A DNA stretch of 64,000 bases, taken from IMG/VR virus record IMGVR_UViG_3300021963_000021, positions 1 through 64,000 of that record; one strand, given 5' to 3'. Of this stretch, positions 6,050-13,749 are shown one piece after another. The position numbers were made by a program, and so were the translations under genes. The DNA is from a virus. Each line of letters opens with the position of its first letter. Positions within the stretch are counted from its first letter, which is position 1. The notes below the pieces were generated by a model. That model saw only the letters and a program-made list of their open reading frames with translations, was not told the origin of the DNA and searched no databases.

Positions 6050-7469
6050 CGCTAGAACCCAAACCGTTAATAAACTGCCTTAGTTTGGTTGATTCTACGA
6101 TTGCCTTGACTTTGCCTACTTCTACGCCTTTAGTGGGATCCTGTACGACCCCGTCATCATCTACTACTGTGCTGTTACGACTTTTGATTTGAGAAATTAT
6201 GCTTGAACTACGTTGTGAGCCTGCTTCATCTGATTGTTGATCTTCTGGAAGATCTGCGATACGCAATGTATCAATGTTGAAATCTAGATCTAGTTTTTGT
6301 CCAACACCACTGCTACTACGTGTCTTCATTAACTGGATCTGATAACGACCACGTTCACGCATAGCACGGCTTGTAAAGATACCAAACACGTTATCCGCAG
6401 TTTGAATCTTACTTAGACCACCTGAAATGTGACTGTGATCGAATTCTACTTCTTCTACAGCGCCACGATTCAACTGTGCGGCTGTGACCAACAATACCTG
6501 TTTTTCCATAGCCAAGTTACGCAATTCTTCTGACACATACTTGTCTTTGATAAACAGATTTTCTGCGGAGATCTTTTTACCTATGGGCATCAATAAGTCC
6601 AAATAGTCAACTAAAAGTACGTCTACTTTCTTGCCCATTTGTATTTCATATTCTTTTAGATACGCACGAATATCGTTGGTAGTTTTACCCGATGGCATGT
6701 ATTTGACCTGGAACATACCTGACTTCTTGCCTACTAGTTTGACTTTCATTTCAACATCGTCAATGTTCTTAAAAATGTCTTTGGTAGTCACACCTGTAAG
6801 CATCGAGTCAATACGCATAGATACCAGTGCTTCTGAAAGTTCTAATGTAAGGTACACAACATTAAGACCCATCGTAGCCCAGTTAACACCTAGATTGGCT
6901 AAGAACAAAGATTTGCCAGCACCAGATCCACCTGCCCAAATATTCAGTTCGCCTCTGTTCATACCACCAAACAGTTTACGATCCAAAGTACTCCAACCTG
7001 TAGATACCTGCCCGTTCTTGTCTTTGAGTCCCATCAGTCGTGCTCTAGGATCAGCAAAGTAGTTAGTACCCATGTCTCGAGCAAGGCCGATCTGTACAGC
7101 TTCTTTAACCAGTGCTTCTACCTGTCCGTAGTCTTTCTTTTCTAAAAGATCTGCTGATTTAATAATCGCACGTTCTAGACTCTTATGACGAGTAAACTGT
7201 TCAAAGTCATCTAAGAACCAATCCATGTGGCCGTCTTTGAGTTCACCTGGATGTGCTAGTTCAGTCTTACAGGCCGCATTGACCATGTTATATTCTGGCA
7301 GCACAGAATATTGCTCTGCGTATTGATGTACGAACTCTGCTGCTTCTTGTAGTTTGCGATCAAATAATGTGTGATCAAAAATGCCTTGGCAACGCACAAA
7401 TGTTTCTGCGTCAGCTAACATTATTTCAAGATAGAGTTTTTGTACGTCGTAGTCGTATTCTTTTATCAT
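6039..7469 (-). CDS. gp41: Replicative DNA helicase (T4 gp41/DnaB type)
   Basis: A 476-residue hexameric 5'-3' helicase of the RecA/DnaB fold. The N-terminal helical domain spans residues 1-130. Walker A is GGSGAGKS at 180-187, Walker B VLLVD at 284-288, with downstream QLNRG and ISGGLSKIQTADNV segments typical of the family. The length matches T4 gp41 (475). It unwinds the lagging-strand template and partners with the primase encoded just upstream. TATAAT lies 6 nt before the ATG with TTGTAA 17 bp further up, and no Shine-Dalgarno sequence is visible. The Asp/Ser-rich C-terminal tail is of unknown role. Confidence 0.95.
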   Translation of the reverse strand: MIKEYDYDVQKLYLEIMLADAETFVRCQGIFDHTLFDRKLQEAAEFVHQYAEQYSVLPEYNMVNAACKTELAHPGELKDGHMDWFLDDFEQFTRHKSLERAIIKSADLLEKKDYGQVEALVKEAVQIGLARDMGTNYFADPRARLMGLKDKNGQVSTGWSTLDRKLFGGMNRGELNIWAGGSGAGKSLFLANLGVNWATMGLNVVYLTLELSEALVSMRIDSMLTGVTTKDIFKNIDDVEMKVKLVGKKSGMFQVKYMPSGKTTNDIRAYLKEYEIQMGKKVDVLLVDYLDLLMPIGKKISAENLFIKDKYVSEELRNLAMEKQVLLVTAAQLNRGAVEEVEFDHSHISGGLSKIQTADNVFGIFTSRAMRERGRYQIQLMKTRSSSGVGQKLDLDFNIDTLRIADLPEDQQSDEAGSQRSSSIISQIKSRNSTVVDDDGVVQDPTKGVEVGKVKAIVESTKLRQFINGLGSSDEV

Positions 7470-8426
7470 TTAACTATTATACTGTAATTCAAGATGTTTT
7501 ACAATACCTAAGTTACAGTTTATTCTCTGATTGGTGGTCAACAATGCTGCGCCGATAGCTGAACTACCGTCGCCGGGATCAGGCAATGACCATATACCTT
7601 TCCACTGTCTATTCAGCTTCTTGTTATACTTGCTGTTCATAGCACATCCGCCCATATAGACTAGATTGTCTATTGATGTATAAGAGTGTGCCAAGGCCAT
7701 AACCCAGTCTACCTGTTCTTCGAATACAGTCTGTACAGCAGCAGCAATATCAGCACGATTCTCGTCAGTGACTGGTTCGTCCCAATCCCATACACCTCTG
7801 TGTAGATTTCTATTCAGTGTCATAGGCGCATCAAAATAACCTTTGACTTTGAAATAGTATCTTTTGAAATCACCTTGATCACTGAGTTGCTGAAGCAGAT
7901 GCTCTTCTGCCAGTGGCTTGAATCCTATCAGTTTGGTGAATGCTGAGTAGAACAGGCCTAGACTGTTGGGATAAGATGCTGACCATAGTTTGGTTAATTT
8001 AGTGCCACTGCCTAACCAGATGCTGGCCGATTCCCATTCTCCAATAGCGTCTAACACTACTACTATTGCTTGATTAAATGGGCTGGTAAAAAAACCCGCA
8101 GCAGCATGTGATTTGTGGTGCGGGTGATATACTACTTTAGGATATCTTAGATTCATTGATCTTAGATAGTTGCTCGGCATCACTGACATATCCATGGCAG
8201 CATCCCATTGTCCCGCATACAACTGACGTGTCTTTTTAACCAACGGACGTTCGTACCAAGCGATAGTAGATGGACCTCGATAGCCACTGTAGTCAATGGC
8301 TTCTTTGACCATTTCTGACGTTAGGCGATCGCTGGAGTTATTCCTAATCCAATGTACGGTATCCTTGCCGCCTACTACAGCAATACTAGATCCGTGATTT
8401 AATGCGTTTACGCCCCAGACTATCAT
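7470..8426 (-). CDS. Carbamoyltransferase-like protein, Kae1-like domain only
   Basis: A 318-residue protein with the N-terminal fold of the NodU/CmcH/TobZ O-carbamoyltransferases: GVNALNHGSSIAVV at the start, the metal-binding HHKSHAAAGFF at about 102-112, and VVVLDAIGEWESASIW. Normal family members are 550-610 residues because a second, YrdC-like domain makes the carbamoyl-adenylate intermediate. That domain is absent here. Either the protein cooperates with another enzyme or it has a different function. It lies between primase and helicase genes and overlaps its upstream neighbour by ATGA. A full-length relative is encoded at 56995-58821. Confidence 0.8.
   Translation of the reverse strand: MIVWGVNALNHGSSIAVVGGKDTVHWIRNNSSDRLTSEMVKEAIDYSGYRGPSTIAWYERPLVKKTRQLYAGQWDAAMDMSVMPSNYLRSMNLRYPKVVYHPHHKSHAAAGFFTSPFNQAIVVVLDAIGEWESASIWLGSGTKLTKLWSASYPNSLGLFYSAFTKLIGFKPLAEEHLLQQLSDQGDFKRYYFKVKGYFDAPMTLNRNLHRGVWDWDEPVTDENRADIAAAVQTVFEEQVDWVMALAHSYTSIDNLVYMGGCAMNSKYNKKLNRQWKGIWSLPDPGDGSSAIGAALLTTNQRINCNLGIVKHLELQYNS
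7476..7504 (-). promoter_or_regulatory. Promoter directly abutting the helicase start
   Basis: On the minus strand TTGTAA (7499-7504), a 17-bp spacer and TATAAT (7476-7481) are followed by AGTTAA and the ATG at 7469. It lies in the 3' end of the upstream gene. Confidence 0.6.
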
Positions 8427-8512
8427 TTATAGATAAAAGGATCGCGCTTACGCAGTTCACGTATCCTTCTCCTGTACTTGATATAATTGATTAACTTTCT
8501 AAATAAGTTCAT
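8423..8512 (-). CDS. 29-residue basic micro-protein
   Basis: The frame reads MNLFRKLINY, then a run of Arg/Lys, and ends RELRKRDPFIYK. It is linked by four-base overlaps (ATGA) to the primase gene upstream and the carbamoyltransferase-like gene downstream, which is strong evidence that it is translated. The sequence is an amphipathic, very basic helix with a conserved-looking RKRDPFIY end. It could bind RNA, DNA or membrane. I recall similar tiny proteins in T4-like aquatic phages, without a known function. Confidence 0.7.
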   Translation of the reverse strand: MNLFRKLINYIKYRRRIRELRKRDPFIYK

Positions 8513-9504
8513 TTAACTTTTCTCTCGAACTGCTTCATATATAGATTTATCTTGATAGCACCACTGACAGCAGTATTCATGGCATCTACCATAACAAACA
8601 ATTTTCCGTATTTTGCCACAGCATCTGCGCAGTCTTTGACATCCGCATCCCAATTAGGAAATGCCACATGCCAATCATACTTTAATGCGTCTTTGATTAG
8701 ACTAGCACCTGCTCGATCTTGATCAGGAATAACAATCACAGTCTTACCTAGTTTGTTAATCAATCTTGCTTGTTCTTCTGATATCTCGTTGTGTAGTAGT
8801 GCTAGTCCTTGTACAGCAAGAGCATCAAATGGACCTTCTACAACAAATACATACTCTTGTTCTTGTGTAACACTATCCATGTTAAACACAAAATGCGGCT
8901 GTTGTTCACTGAGATATTTTGGCTTGCCTTCTTTGATCTTTCTGGCAGTCCATCCTACTATTCTTCCTGTGTATTTGAACGGTATGATTACACGCTCATC
9001 CATGCCATCTAAAGGACTCCAATAATATTCGCCTAATGGATCAATGCCCCTGCCAACAAGATAGTTAACTACGTTTGCTAGTTTTTGATCAGTATCTGCG
9101 TCCAGTTCTTGATCAATCCATTCGCTTAACAATAGACTACCTTCTGGTAAAGGTTTATCTGGAAATACTACTAGCTCTCTTTTTTGTTCTTTTACTTCAG
9201 GAGCTTCTGCTCTAAGAGCTTCGAATACCATCTTGTTGATATCGTCTTCAGGAGCACCTAACCAACGCATGAAGTTTTTTAGTTTTTGACCGATCTGTCT
9301 GCCTGGTTTCCAACTGGCTGTATATCCGCAGTTGAAACAGTTAAAGACTAGTCCTTCAGAAAATATCACACCACCACGTTGACGATTGTCTGCGGTATGC
9401 CCTCTATGATGACAACAGGGAGCATTGAAGCTAACCCATCCACTGGGTGTTTTTTTGCTTCGATGCGGTAAATGTTGTTTGAATATATCGACTACCAGAC
9501 TCAT
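8509..9504 (-). CDS. gp61: DNA primase (T4 gp61 type)
   Basis: A 331-residue primase. The N-terminal zinc-binding domain has CCHH at 30-33 and CFNC at 56-59. The TOPRIM catalytic core carries Glu223 in VVEGPFDA and the D-x-D pair in IPDQDRAG (261-263). The length equals that of T4 gp61 (342). It makes RNA primers for lagging-strand synthesis with the gp41 helicase encoded downstream. A TTGACA-17-TAAAAT promoter ends 6 nt before the ATG and no Shine-Dalgarno sequence is visible, so the message is probably leaderless. Confidence 0.95.
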   Translation of the reverse strand: MSLVVDIFKQHLPHRSKKTPSGWVSFNAPCCHHRGHTADNRQRGGVIFSEGLVFNCFNCGYTASWKPGRQIGQKLKNFMRWLGAPEDDINKMVFEALRAEAPEVKEQKRELVVFPDKPLPEGSLLLSEWIDQELDADTDQKLANVVNYLVGRGIDPLGEYYWSPLDGMDERVIIPFKYTGRIVGWTARKIKEGKPKYLSEQQPHFVFNMDSVTQEQEYVFVVEGPFDALAVQGLALLHNEISEEQARLINKLGKTVIVIPDQDRAGASLIKDALKYDWHVAFPNWDADVKDCADAVAKYGKLFVMVDAMNTAVSGAIKINLYMKQFERKVK

Positions 9505-9510
9505 GTATAC

Positions 9511-9539
9511 ATTTTAATATCTGTATAGCACTTTGTCAA
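9511..9539 (-). promoter_or_regulatory. Primase promoter, positioned for a leaderless mRNA
   Basis: On the minus strand TTGACA (9534-9539), a 17-bp spacer and TAAAAT (9511-9516) are followed by GTATAC and the ATG at 9504. It overlaps the end of the upstream structural gene. Confidence 0.8.
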
Positions 9540-10296
9540 TAGTCCCGGTAGCCGGAGTGTGTTTTATTCTTAGATTATTCCAAACGCCAGTGACGTTATG
9601 GTATGTAAGCCCACTGTTACTGTAGTTTATGCTGTCGATATCAACCCATTCTACTGGATTGGTTGAATTGTCCAAACTGCCCTGTATTGTTATCGAACCG
9701 GTGTAGTTTGTTAGATAAAATGCGAATGTGTGTAGGCCTGCGTTGGAGTTAAACTGCGGCTTGGCATCAAATAGATCGCTGGTATACCAACTAACTGGAT
9801 CTCCCATAAGATCAAACCCACCAGATTCAAAATTTGTTACTGTTTGACTGTCTACAGGCTCTCCAGTAATGCTGCCTTCGACGTCTATTCTGCCAATAGC
9901 TGAAAATTGTGTATCACCGTACAATGGAGTCTTGACACCGTTGGTATCTATAGTGTAAGCGGAGAATAGATAATGTCCGTGCTCTAGATCCGCCATGTCT
10001 GCTTCTGTTAGGACTACATATACTTTGCCAAGTGTGCTATCATACACCGAGCAGGTCTTTTGTTTTATCAACTCATTTGATTCAGGTAATATAACATTGA
10101 ATACTACTTCATACCCAGTAATGTTTTTTGCTTTTTGGTCAGAATTACGTACCTGTAATTCAAGACGATTATCTACTCCACGGTAGACTTTGAATGTTCT
10201 TTGATACACTTTTCTATACCTCTCTGTTGTCCAAGAGCCGAGATTTGTGTAGACGTCGATCTTGTTTGGATATAAATAACACGGATTGAGCTGCAT
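9514..10296 (-). CDS. Virion protein with BppU-like N-terminal domain
   Basis: A 260-residue beta-rich protein. The first 130 residues (NKIDVYTNLGSW, VDNRLELQV, VVFNVI, AYTIDTNG) follow the pattern of the BppU-type N-terminal baseplate or fibre-attachment domain found in many phages. The C-terminal half resembles a carbohydrate-binding jelly-roll (FAFYLTNYTGSITIQGSLD). It is preceded by a GATAAATA late box. A role in attaching a receptor-binding element to the baseplate is inferred. The assignment rests on pattern, not on an exact match. Confidence 0.6.
   Translation of the reverse strand: MQLNPCYLYPNKIDVYTNLGSWTTERYRKVYQRTFKVYRGVDNRLELQVRNSDQKAKNITGYEVVFNVILPESNELIKQKTCSVYDSTLGKVYVVLTEADMADLEHGHYLFSAYTIDTNGVKTPLYGDTQFSAIGRIDVEGSITGEPVDSQTVTNFESGGFDLMGDPVSWYTSDLFDAKPQFNSNAGLHTFAFYLTNYTGSITIQGSLDNSTNPVEWVDIDSINYSNSGLTYHNVTGVWNNLRIKHTPATGTIDKVLYRY
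10271..10278 (+). promoter_or_regulatory. Late promoter box TATAAATA (plus strand)
   Basis: An exact T4 late consensus on the plus strand, 47 nt before the ATG at 10326 and inside the 5' end of the minus-strand structural gene. Confidence 0.6.
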
Positions 10297-10316
10297 GTTG
10301 TGGCCCTAATAATAGA

Positions 10317-10324
10317 TATTTATC
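10317..10324 (-). promoter_or_regulatory. Late promoter box GATAAATA (minus strand)
   Basis: It lies 20 nt upstream of the ATG at 10296. It sits immediately before the plus-strand start at 10326, so the two late units overlap at their 5' ends. Confidence 0.65.
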
Positions 10325-10325
10325 G

Positions 10326-10697
10326 ATGAGAATCAGCGAGCACTTACAACAAAACTTCCCATTTATCACAGTGATCACGTATGTGGATCAGGAATTTGTG
10401 GGCATAATAATAAATCAAGACGCACAAATAACCAGTATCTACGACTATTCTAGTTTAAAGACAGAATCTGAAAAACAGAAGTTTTTAGAGCTTGGTGAAG
10501 TTTGGTGGTGGGAATCAAATAGACAGATTCCTATTAACATTTTCTTATCTAAAGAAATGTATGAATTCCGATACATTATAAGGAATTTTACAACCAAAGA
10601 TGTAAAGGTCTTGTTTGGACCAGTTACAAGTCTAAATGATATTATGACCAAACGAGTGAAAAGAAAAAGTATCACTCTTATTCGCAAAGCAAAATAG
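10326..10697 (+). CDS. Unknown protein
   Basis: A 123-residue protein with alternating beta and helical segments (ITVITYVDQEFVGIIINQDAQITSIYDY) and a basic C-terminus. The only likely promoter is a TATAAATA box 47 nt upstream. No Shine-Dalgarno sequence is obvious. It is an isolated plus-strand gene whose stop abuts the stop of the convergent DnaE-like gene. Family not recognised. Confidence 0.65.
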   Translation: MRISEHLQQNFPFITVITYVDQEFVGIIINQDAQITSIYDYSSLKTESEKQKFLELGEVWWWESNRQIPINIFLSKEMYEFRYIIRNFTTKDVKVLFGPVTSLNDIMTKRVKRKSITLIRKAK

Positions 10698-11267
10698 TTA
10701 CTGAAATCCGTAACTTATTGTTTCACATATTAAGTTCATCTGTACCACCACCGCCGTAGCATAGGCAATAGCATGTGACTTCTTAAAGAAGTATTCATCG
10801 CTGGCAGGCTTTACCCACACCTCGTCTTCTACATCTTTCCAGCTCTTCCCTATCAAATGCCTCTTTGCTGGCCTGATCATAGCCAGTACTGCCGCAAGCT
10901 GCGGAATTGTTTTCGGCTTCATTGTTCTTAAGATAGAACCATGTCCGTTGACGTGAAAGAGCATACTGCTGAAATCGTCTTGTTCGAGTAAATCCCATAA
11001 CGGCTCCGTGTTCATTAGAATTTCTAAATGCTCTTCTGAGCGTACCTCTTTGTAAATTCCAACGTTTAAAAAATCAATCTTGAAGTAGCCTTGATCTTCC
11101 GCTTCTTCATAGGGAATAGCACATAGACCTGTCGGAGCATGTACAGGAACAGTATGTAGATATACACCTGTGTTGTGTACAGCCATATCTTTGCGACTAG
11201 CCTTGATATGTTTAATATGTGCTAGTGCTTGATTTCTATCAGCAAAGTCTATGTCTATGTCTGGCAT
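10698..11267 (-). CDS. Miniature DNA polymerase III alpha (DnaE)-like protein
   Basis: A 189-residue protein carrying, in order, signatures of C-family polymerases. PDIDIDF at 2-8 matches the palm motif with the first two catalytic Asp residues. YFKIDFL at 61-67 matches the (V/C)KFDFLGL motif with the third catalytic Asp. SMLFHVNGHGSILRTMKP...AAVLAMIRPA at about 101-134 matches the FQ.ES.GM..LL..LKP...ALYRPGP region. FKKSHAIAYATAVVVQ at 161-176 matches FNKSHAAAYA...YQ. Full DnaE is about 1160 residues. The PHP, most of the fingers and the beta-binding and OB domains are missing. It ends a UvsW/clamp-loader operon. It could be a degenerate polymerase, a decoy for the host clamp or a novel nucleotidyltransferase. 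Confidence 0.7.
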   Translation of the reverse strand: MPDIDIDFADRNQALAHIKHIKASRKDMAVHNTGVYLHTVPVHAPTGLCAIPYEEAEDQGYFKIDFLNVGIYKEVRSEEHLEILMNTEPLWDLLEQDDFSSMLFHVNGHGSILRTMKPKTIPQLAAVLAMIRPAKRHLIGKSWKDVEDEVWVKPASDEYFFKKSHAIAYATAVVVQMNLICETISYGFQ

Positions 11268-11497
11268 TATTGTAACCTTGTGGTTTCAAAAAGTAATAAC
11301 GGTAGTGTGTCTTGTAAAAATTGTGCGTATTCTTCTGCGTCTTCGAAATCTTCAAAGCCTGTAAATTTTAGATATACAGCTGGTTCCTCTTCGCCTACTT
11401 CGATTTCAATGCCTATGTCATCTCTTGAAATAAATTCTTCGTTTTCTTGTAGTTCTTCTACTTCAACTTCTACCTGCTCAGTTTTCTTTTTTGTCAT
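11267..11497 (-). CDS. Small highly acidic protein
   Basis: A 76-residue protein with about a third Glu plus Asp, beginning MTKKKTEQVEVEVEEL. It shares one base with each neighbour (TAATG junctions), so it is tightly coupled between the zinc-finger protein and the mini-DnaE-like protein. The acidity suggests a protein partner or DNA mimic, but nothing specific can be assigned. Confidence 0.65.
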   Translation of the reverse strand: MTKKKTEQVEVEVEELQENEEFISRDDIGIEIEVGEEEPAVYLKFTGFEDFEDAEEYAQFLQDTLPLLLFETTRLQ

Positions 11498-12171
11498 TAA
11501 GGCACCTTGGCTTCCTTTAGAACCTCTTTCACTAGCTCAAGATCGCCTGGAGCACTTTTAAATCTGCGACTCCAGTGGTCTGGGTCTAGCATAGGAGATA
11601 CTATTTCTATTTGTTCGTTATTTAACTTGGTAAGCATCTGTCGACCACTTTTACAGTTTAAAATAAACCAAGGACTTACCAATCCTTCTTTTATATGTTT
11701 AGTTGCTCTGTTTAAATTTACATACAAAAAATAATGTTCCCATTGTGCTGAATTTTCTTCAGCCCATTCTAACATTGTAGTCATGGTTCGTTGTATAGCA
11801 CCATCTGCTGGCTCAGTCTTTATTAGCTCAGTGATATAATGATCATACAATTCATCACGACACCAATGATCTAATTTTATTCCACTACGAATAACATAGT
11901 CAATAAATCTCTCTGGATATACAGGATTAGCATTGACTAAAAAACTACCAAATTTTACAAAAGCGTTATAGTATGGGCTTTCTACGAACTCATCGAAGTT
12001 TTTGTGTTTGCCCTTTTGAACCAAATCATAGAATTTTTGATAAGCAATTAACGCAGCCTGTACATGTTTTTCATTGCGACTGAGATGGCGTCTTTTCTTT
12101 TCGCAGATATGTACAGCCAGAGTTTTTTCTCTAGTAAAGTCTTTACCGCAATACACACACTGATAGGTCAT
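11497..12171 (-). CDS. C2H2 zinc-finger protein of the replication operon
   Basis: A 224-residue protein with an N-terminal C2H2 finger (CVYCGKDFTREKTLAVHICEKKRRH, Cys5, Cys8, His21 and the following Cys/His) and a long helical remainder. Similar proteins sit beside UvsW and clamp-loader genes in T4-like aquatic phages and are annotated as hypothetical. It overlaps the gp62-like gene by ATGA. A DNA- or RNA-binding replication accessory role is inferred. Confidence 0.65.
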   Translation of the reverse strand: MTYQCVYCGKDFTREKTLAVHICEKKRRHLSRNEKHVQAALIAYQKFYDLVQKGKHKNFDEFVESPYYNAFVKFGSFLVNANPVYPERFIDYVIRSGIKLDHWCRDELYDHYITELIKTEPADGAIQRTMTTMLEWAEENSAQWEHYFLYVNLNRATKHIKEGLVSPWFILNCKSGRQMLTKLNNEQIEIVSPMLDPDHWSRRFKSAPGDLELVKEVLKEAKVP

Positions 12172-12656
12172 ATTAGATCTTTAATCGCCCTTTCATCTAG
12201 ACCGTGATCTCTAGCCAGTTCCTTGACTTCTTTATCTGTCATTAGTTTTGCTAACACTTCAACATCATCAATCTTCATGTTAGGATTCATAATCATTAAG
12301 AATCTTGCTTTCTTAGAACTGCCGTCACTCTTTCTTTCTAGTTTAATCCATTCGTGGAATTGTGTTTTTTTACTTTCGTGACAGCACATACACAGCAGAG
12401 TCCACAGAAGTTTAGAATCTTCTTTGGCTAGCACCGCATAATTCTTGTTGTAGAATTCGTTAACGATAATGACAAAGTGTTCTTGTAGTTCTCTATTGCT
12501 GGTCTTACAACTACTGATATATCTATTAAGATTCCACAAGTCACCTTTGATTTCTTTTCGGCCTTCATCTGTGGCAGCGTCCCACAGTTCTTTCAATCCC
12601 ATGTCTACCGCTGGGATCATGTCTTTAAAAAGATCTACGTGTTTATTTCTGCCCAT
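12168..12656 (-). CDS. gp62: Probable clamp-loader small subunit (gp62-like)
   Basis: A 162-residue helical protein. The layout LNRYISSCKTSN, QEHFVIIVNEFYNK, KLLWTLLCMC, FHEWIKLERK and a C-terminal MNPNMKIDDVEVLA...ELARDHG resembles gp62 of aquatic T4-like phages (T4 gp62 is 187 residues). In T4, gp62 joins four gp44 ATPases to load the gp45 clamp. It has no ATPase motif, as expected for gp62. gp44 and gp45 are not in the window. The alternative is an unrelated operon-specific protein, because the similarity is recalled and not computed. Confidence 0.55.
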   Translation of the reverse strand: MGRNKHVDLFKDMIPAVDMGLKELWDAATDEGRKEIKGDLWNLNRYISSCKTSNRELQEHFVIIVNEFYNKNYAVLAKEDSKLLWTLLCMCCHESKKTQFHEWIKLERKSDGSSKKARFLMIMNPNMKIDDVEVLAKLMTDKEVKELARDHGLDERAIKDLI

Positions 12657-12903
12657 GTTCTTTACTCAGTTCGTATACTAGTATAGCATGATCAATTGCC
12701 TTTTGTAAAGCGGGATTAGTTCTTGCTTCTCGCATCATATCGACCCATTTAAAGGATCTCCAATTATTTTCTCGAGTTTCTTGTTTCTTATAATCCCATC
12801 CGATTGCTATTCTTGTGCTCGGGTCTGCTCCAAATTCTCTAGCGTAGACTGTGTCGTCTACACGTTCATATATGTAGGTTGCTCCAGGTTTAAGTGTCCC
12901 CAT
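12643..12903 (-). CDS. Unknown conserved-type protein
   Basis: An 86-residue protein beginning MGTLKPGATYIYERVDDTVYARE. I recall this opening in small hypothetical proteins of T4-like aquatic phages. It overlaps both neighbours by 14 bp. It has no catalytic motif and its function is unknown. Confidence 0.65.
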   Translation of the reverse strand: MGTLKPGATYIYERVDDTVYAREFGADPSTRIAIGWDYKKQETRENNWRSFKWVDMMREARTNPALQKAIDHAILVYELSKEHGQK

Positions 12904-13246
12904 TATTTCTATACCCTATAGTTTCTCTTTCGATATCATTATGATCAAATTCTGCCCAATACAATTCAAACATGACTCCGTCTGTAATGGCTTCAAACTG
13001 ATGATATTCTCCGGGCGCAACCTTAGTATATTGCCCTGCTTTAAGTAACGTTGTGTCAACAAGATCATAATCATTCTTCCAAACTCGAATAATCATTTCT
13101 CCTTTTTCAACAAAGAATCCGTTCCATTTATATTTGTGTTTATGCTTTGAGCATACGCCACCAGCATTAACTTCAATACGATGAAATTCTAATACTCCGT
13201 TAGCTTCTAGGAGTTCAGTAACTCCCCATATTTTTCCTGCTCTCAT
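12890..13246 (-). CDS. Small cupin-domain protein
   Basis: A 118-residue single cupin. The first cupin motif is GGVCSKHKHKYKWNGFFVEKGE (about 29-50, with metal-ligand His residues and Glu). The second is VAPGEYHQFEA (about 76-86). Its closest relatives are sugar-phosphate isomerase-type or sugar-epimerase-type cupins. The substrate is unknown. It overlaps its neighbours by 4 and 14 bp inside the UvsW operon, a placement I recall in other T4-like aquatic phages. Confidence 0.75.
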   Translation of the reverse strand: MRAGKIWGVTELLEANGVLEFHRIEVNAGGVCSKHKHKYKWNGFFVEKGEMIIRVWKNDYDLVDTTLLKAGQYTKVAPGEYHQFEAITDGVMFELYWAEFDHNDIERETIGYRNNGDT

Positions 13247-13749
13247 AATATTTTATCAAGTTGTATTACTTCGCTTTGTCTAGAAATTTCTTTTACGAAA
13301 TAGGCACATGGCGGATTAGGACCTTCACGCAACGGCACTGTTAGTAATTGATTATTTTTCATCTTTGGAAAATACCATTTAACATCCTGATAGATGTTTA
13401 CAATTTCCACTGATGCGTATTCTACTTTGAATCCTTTAATAGGATTAAACAGCATAGCATCAAATCCACGTTCATTGATACTGGTCAATGGCAATACTTC
13501 CGGATCCATTCCGCAGTCTTTGTCCCCAACTAGCATAGCCCAATCCAATGGCATTTGTACTTCATACCCGCCAATCTTTAATACGATGGCCGGCGAATTA
13601 AATGATTCCAGGAAGATAAGTGGTATAAAAAAGAAATCAGGTTCTGTAGGATTAGAATTATCTAATACCGAAAACCGTGTGTCATCTTCTATTTCTTCTG
13701 GTAGATCGTTTAAATCAAACGATTTATTTTCTAATGTTAGTATTCTCAT
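13243..13749 (-). CDS. Unknown conserved protein next to UvsW
   Basis: A 168-residue protein beginning MRILTLENKSFDLNDLPEEIEDD with a central, strongly patterned segment, DWAMLVGDKDCGMDPEVLPL, followed by FDAMLFNPIKGF and VKWYFPKMKNNQLLTVPL. The gene starts inside the stop of UvsW (ATGA). It resembles a hypothetical protein commonly beside uvsW in aquatic T4-like phages. No function can be assigned. Confidence 0.7.
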   Translation of the reverse strand: MRILTLENKSFDLNDLPEEIEDDTRFSVLDNSNPTEPDFFFIPLIFLESFNSPAIVLKIGGYEVQMPLDWAMLVGDKDCGMDPEVLPLTSINERGFDAMLFNPIKGFKVEYASVEIVNIYQDVKWYFPKMKNNQLLTVPLREGPNPPCAYFVKEISRQSEVIQLDKIL

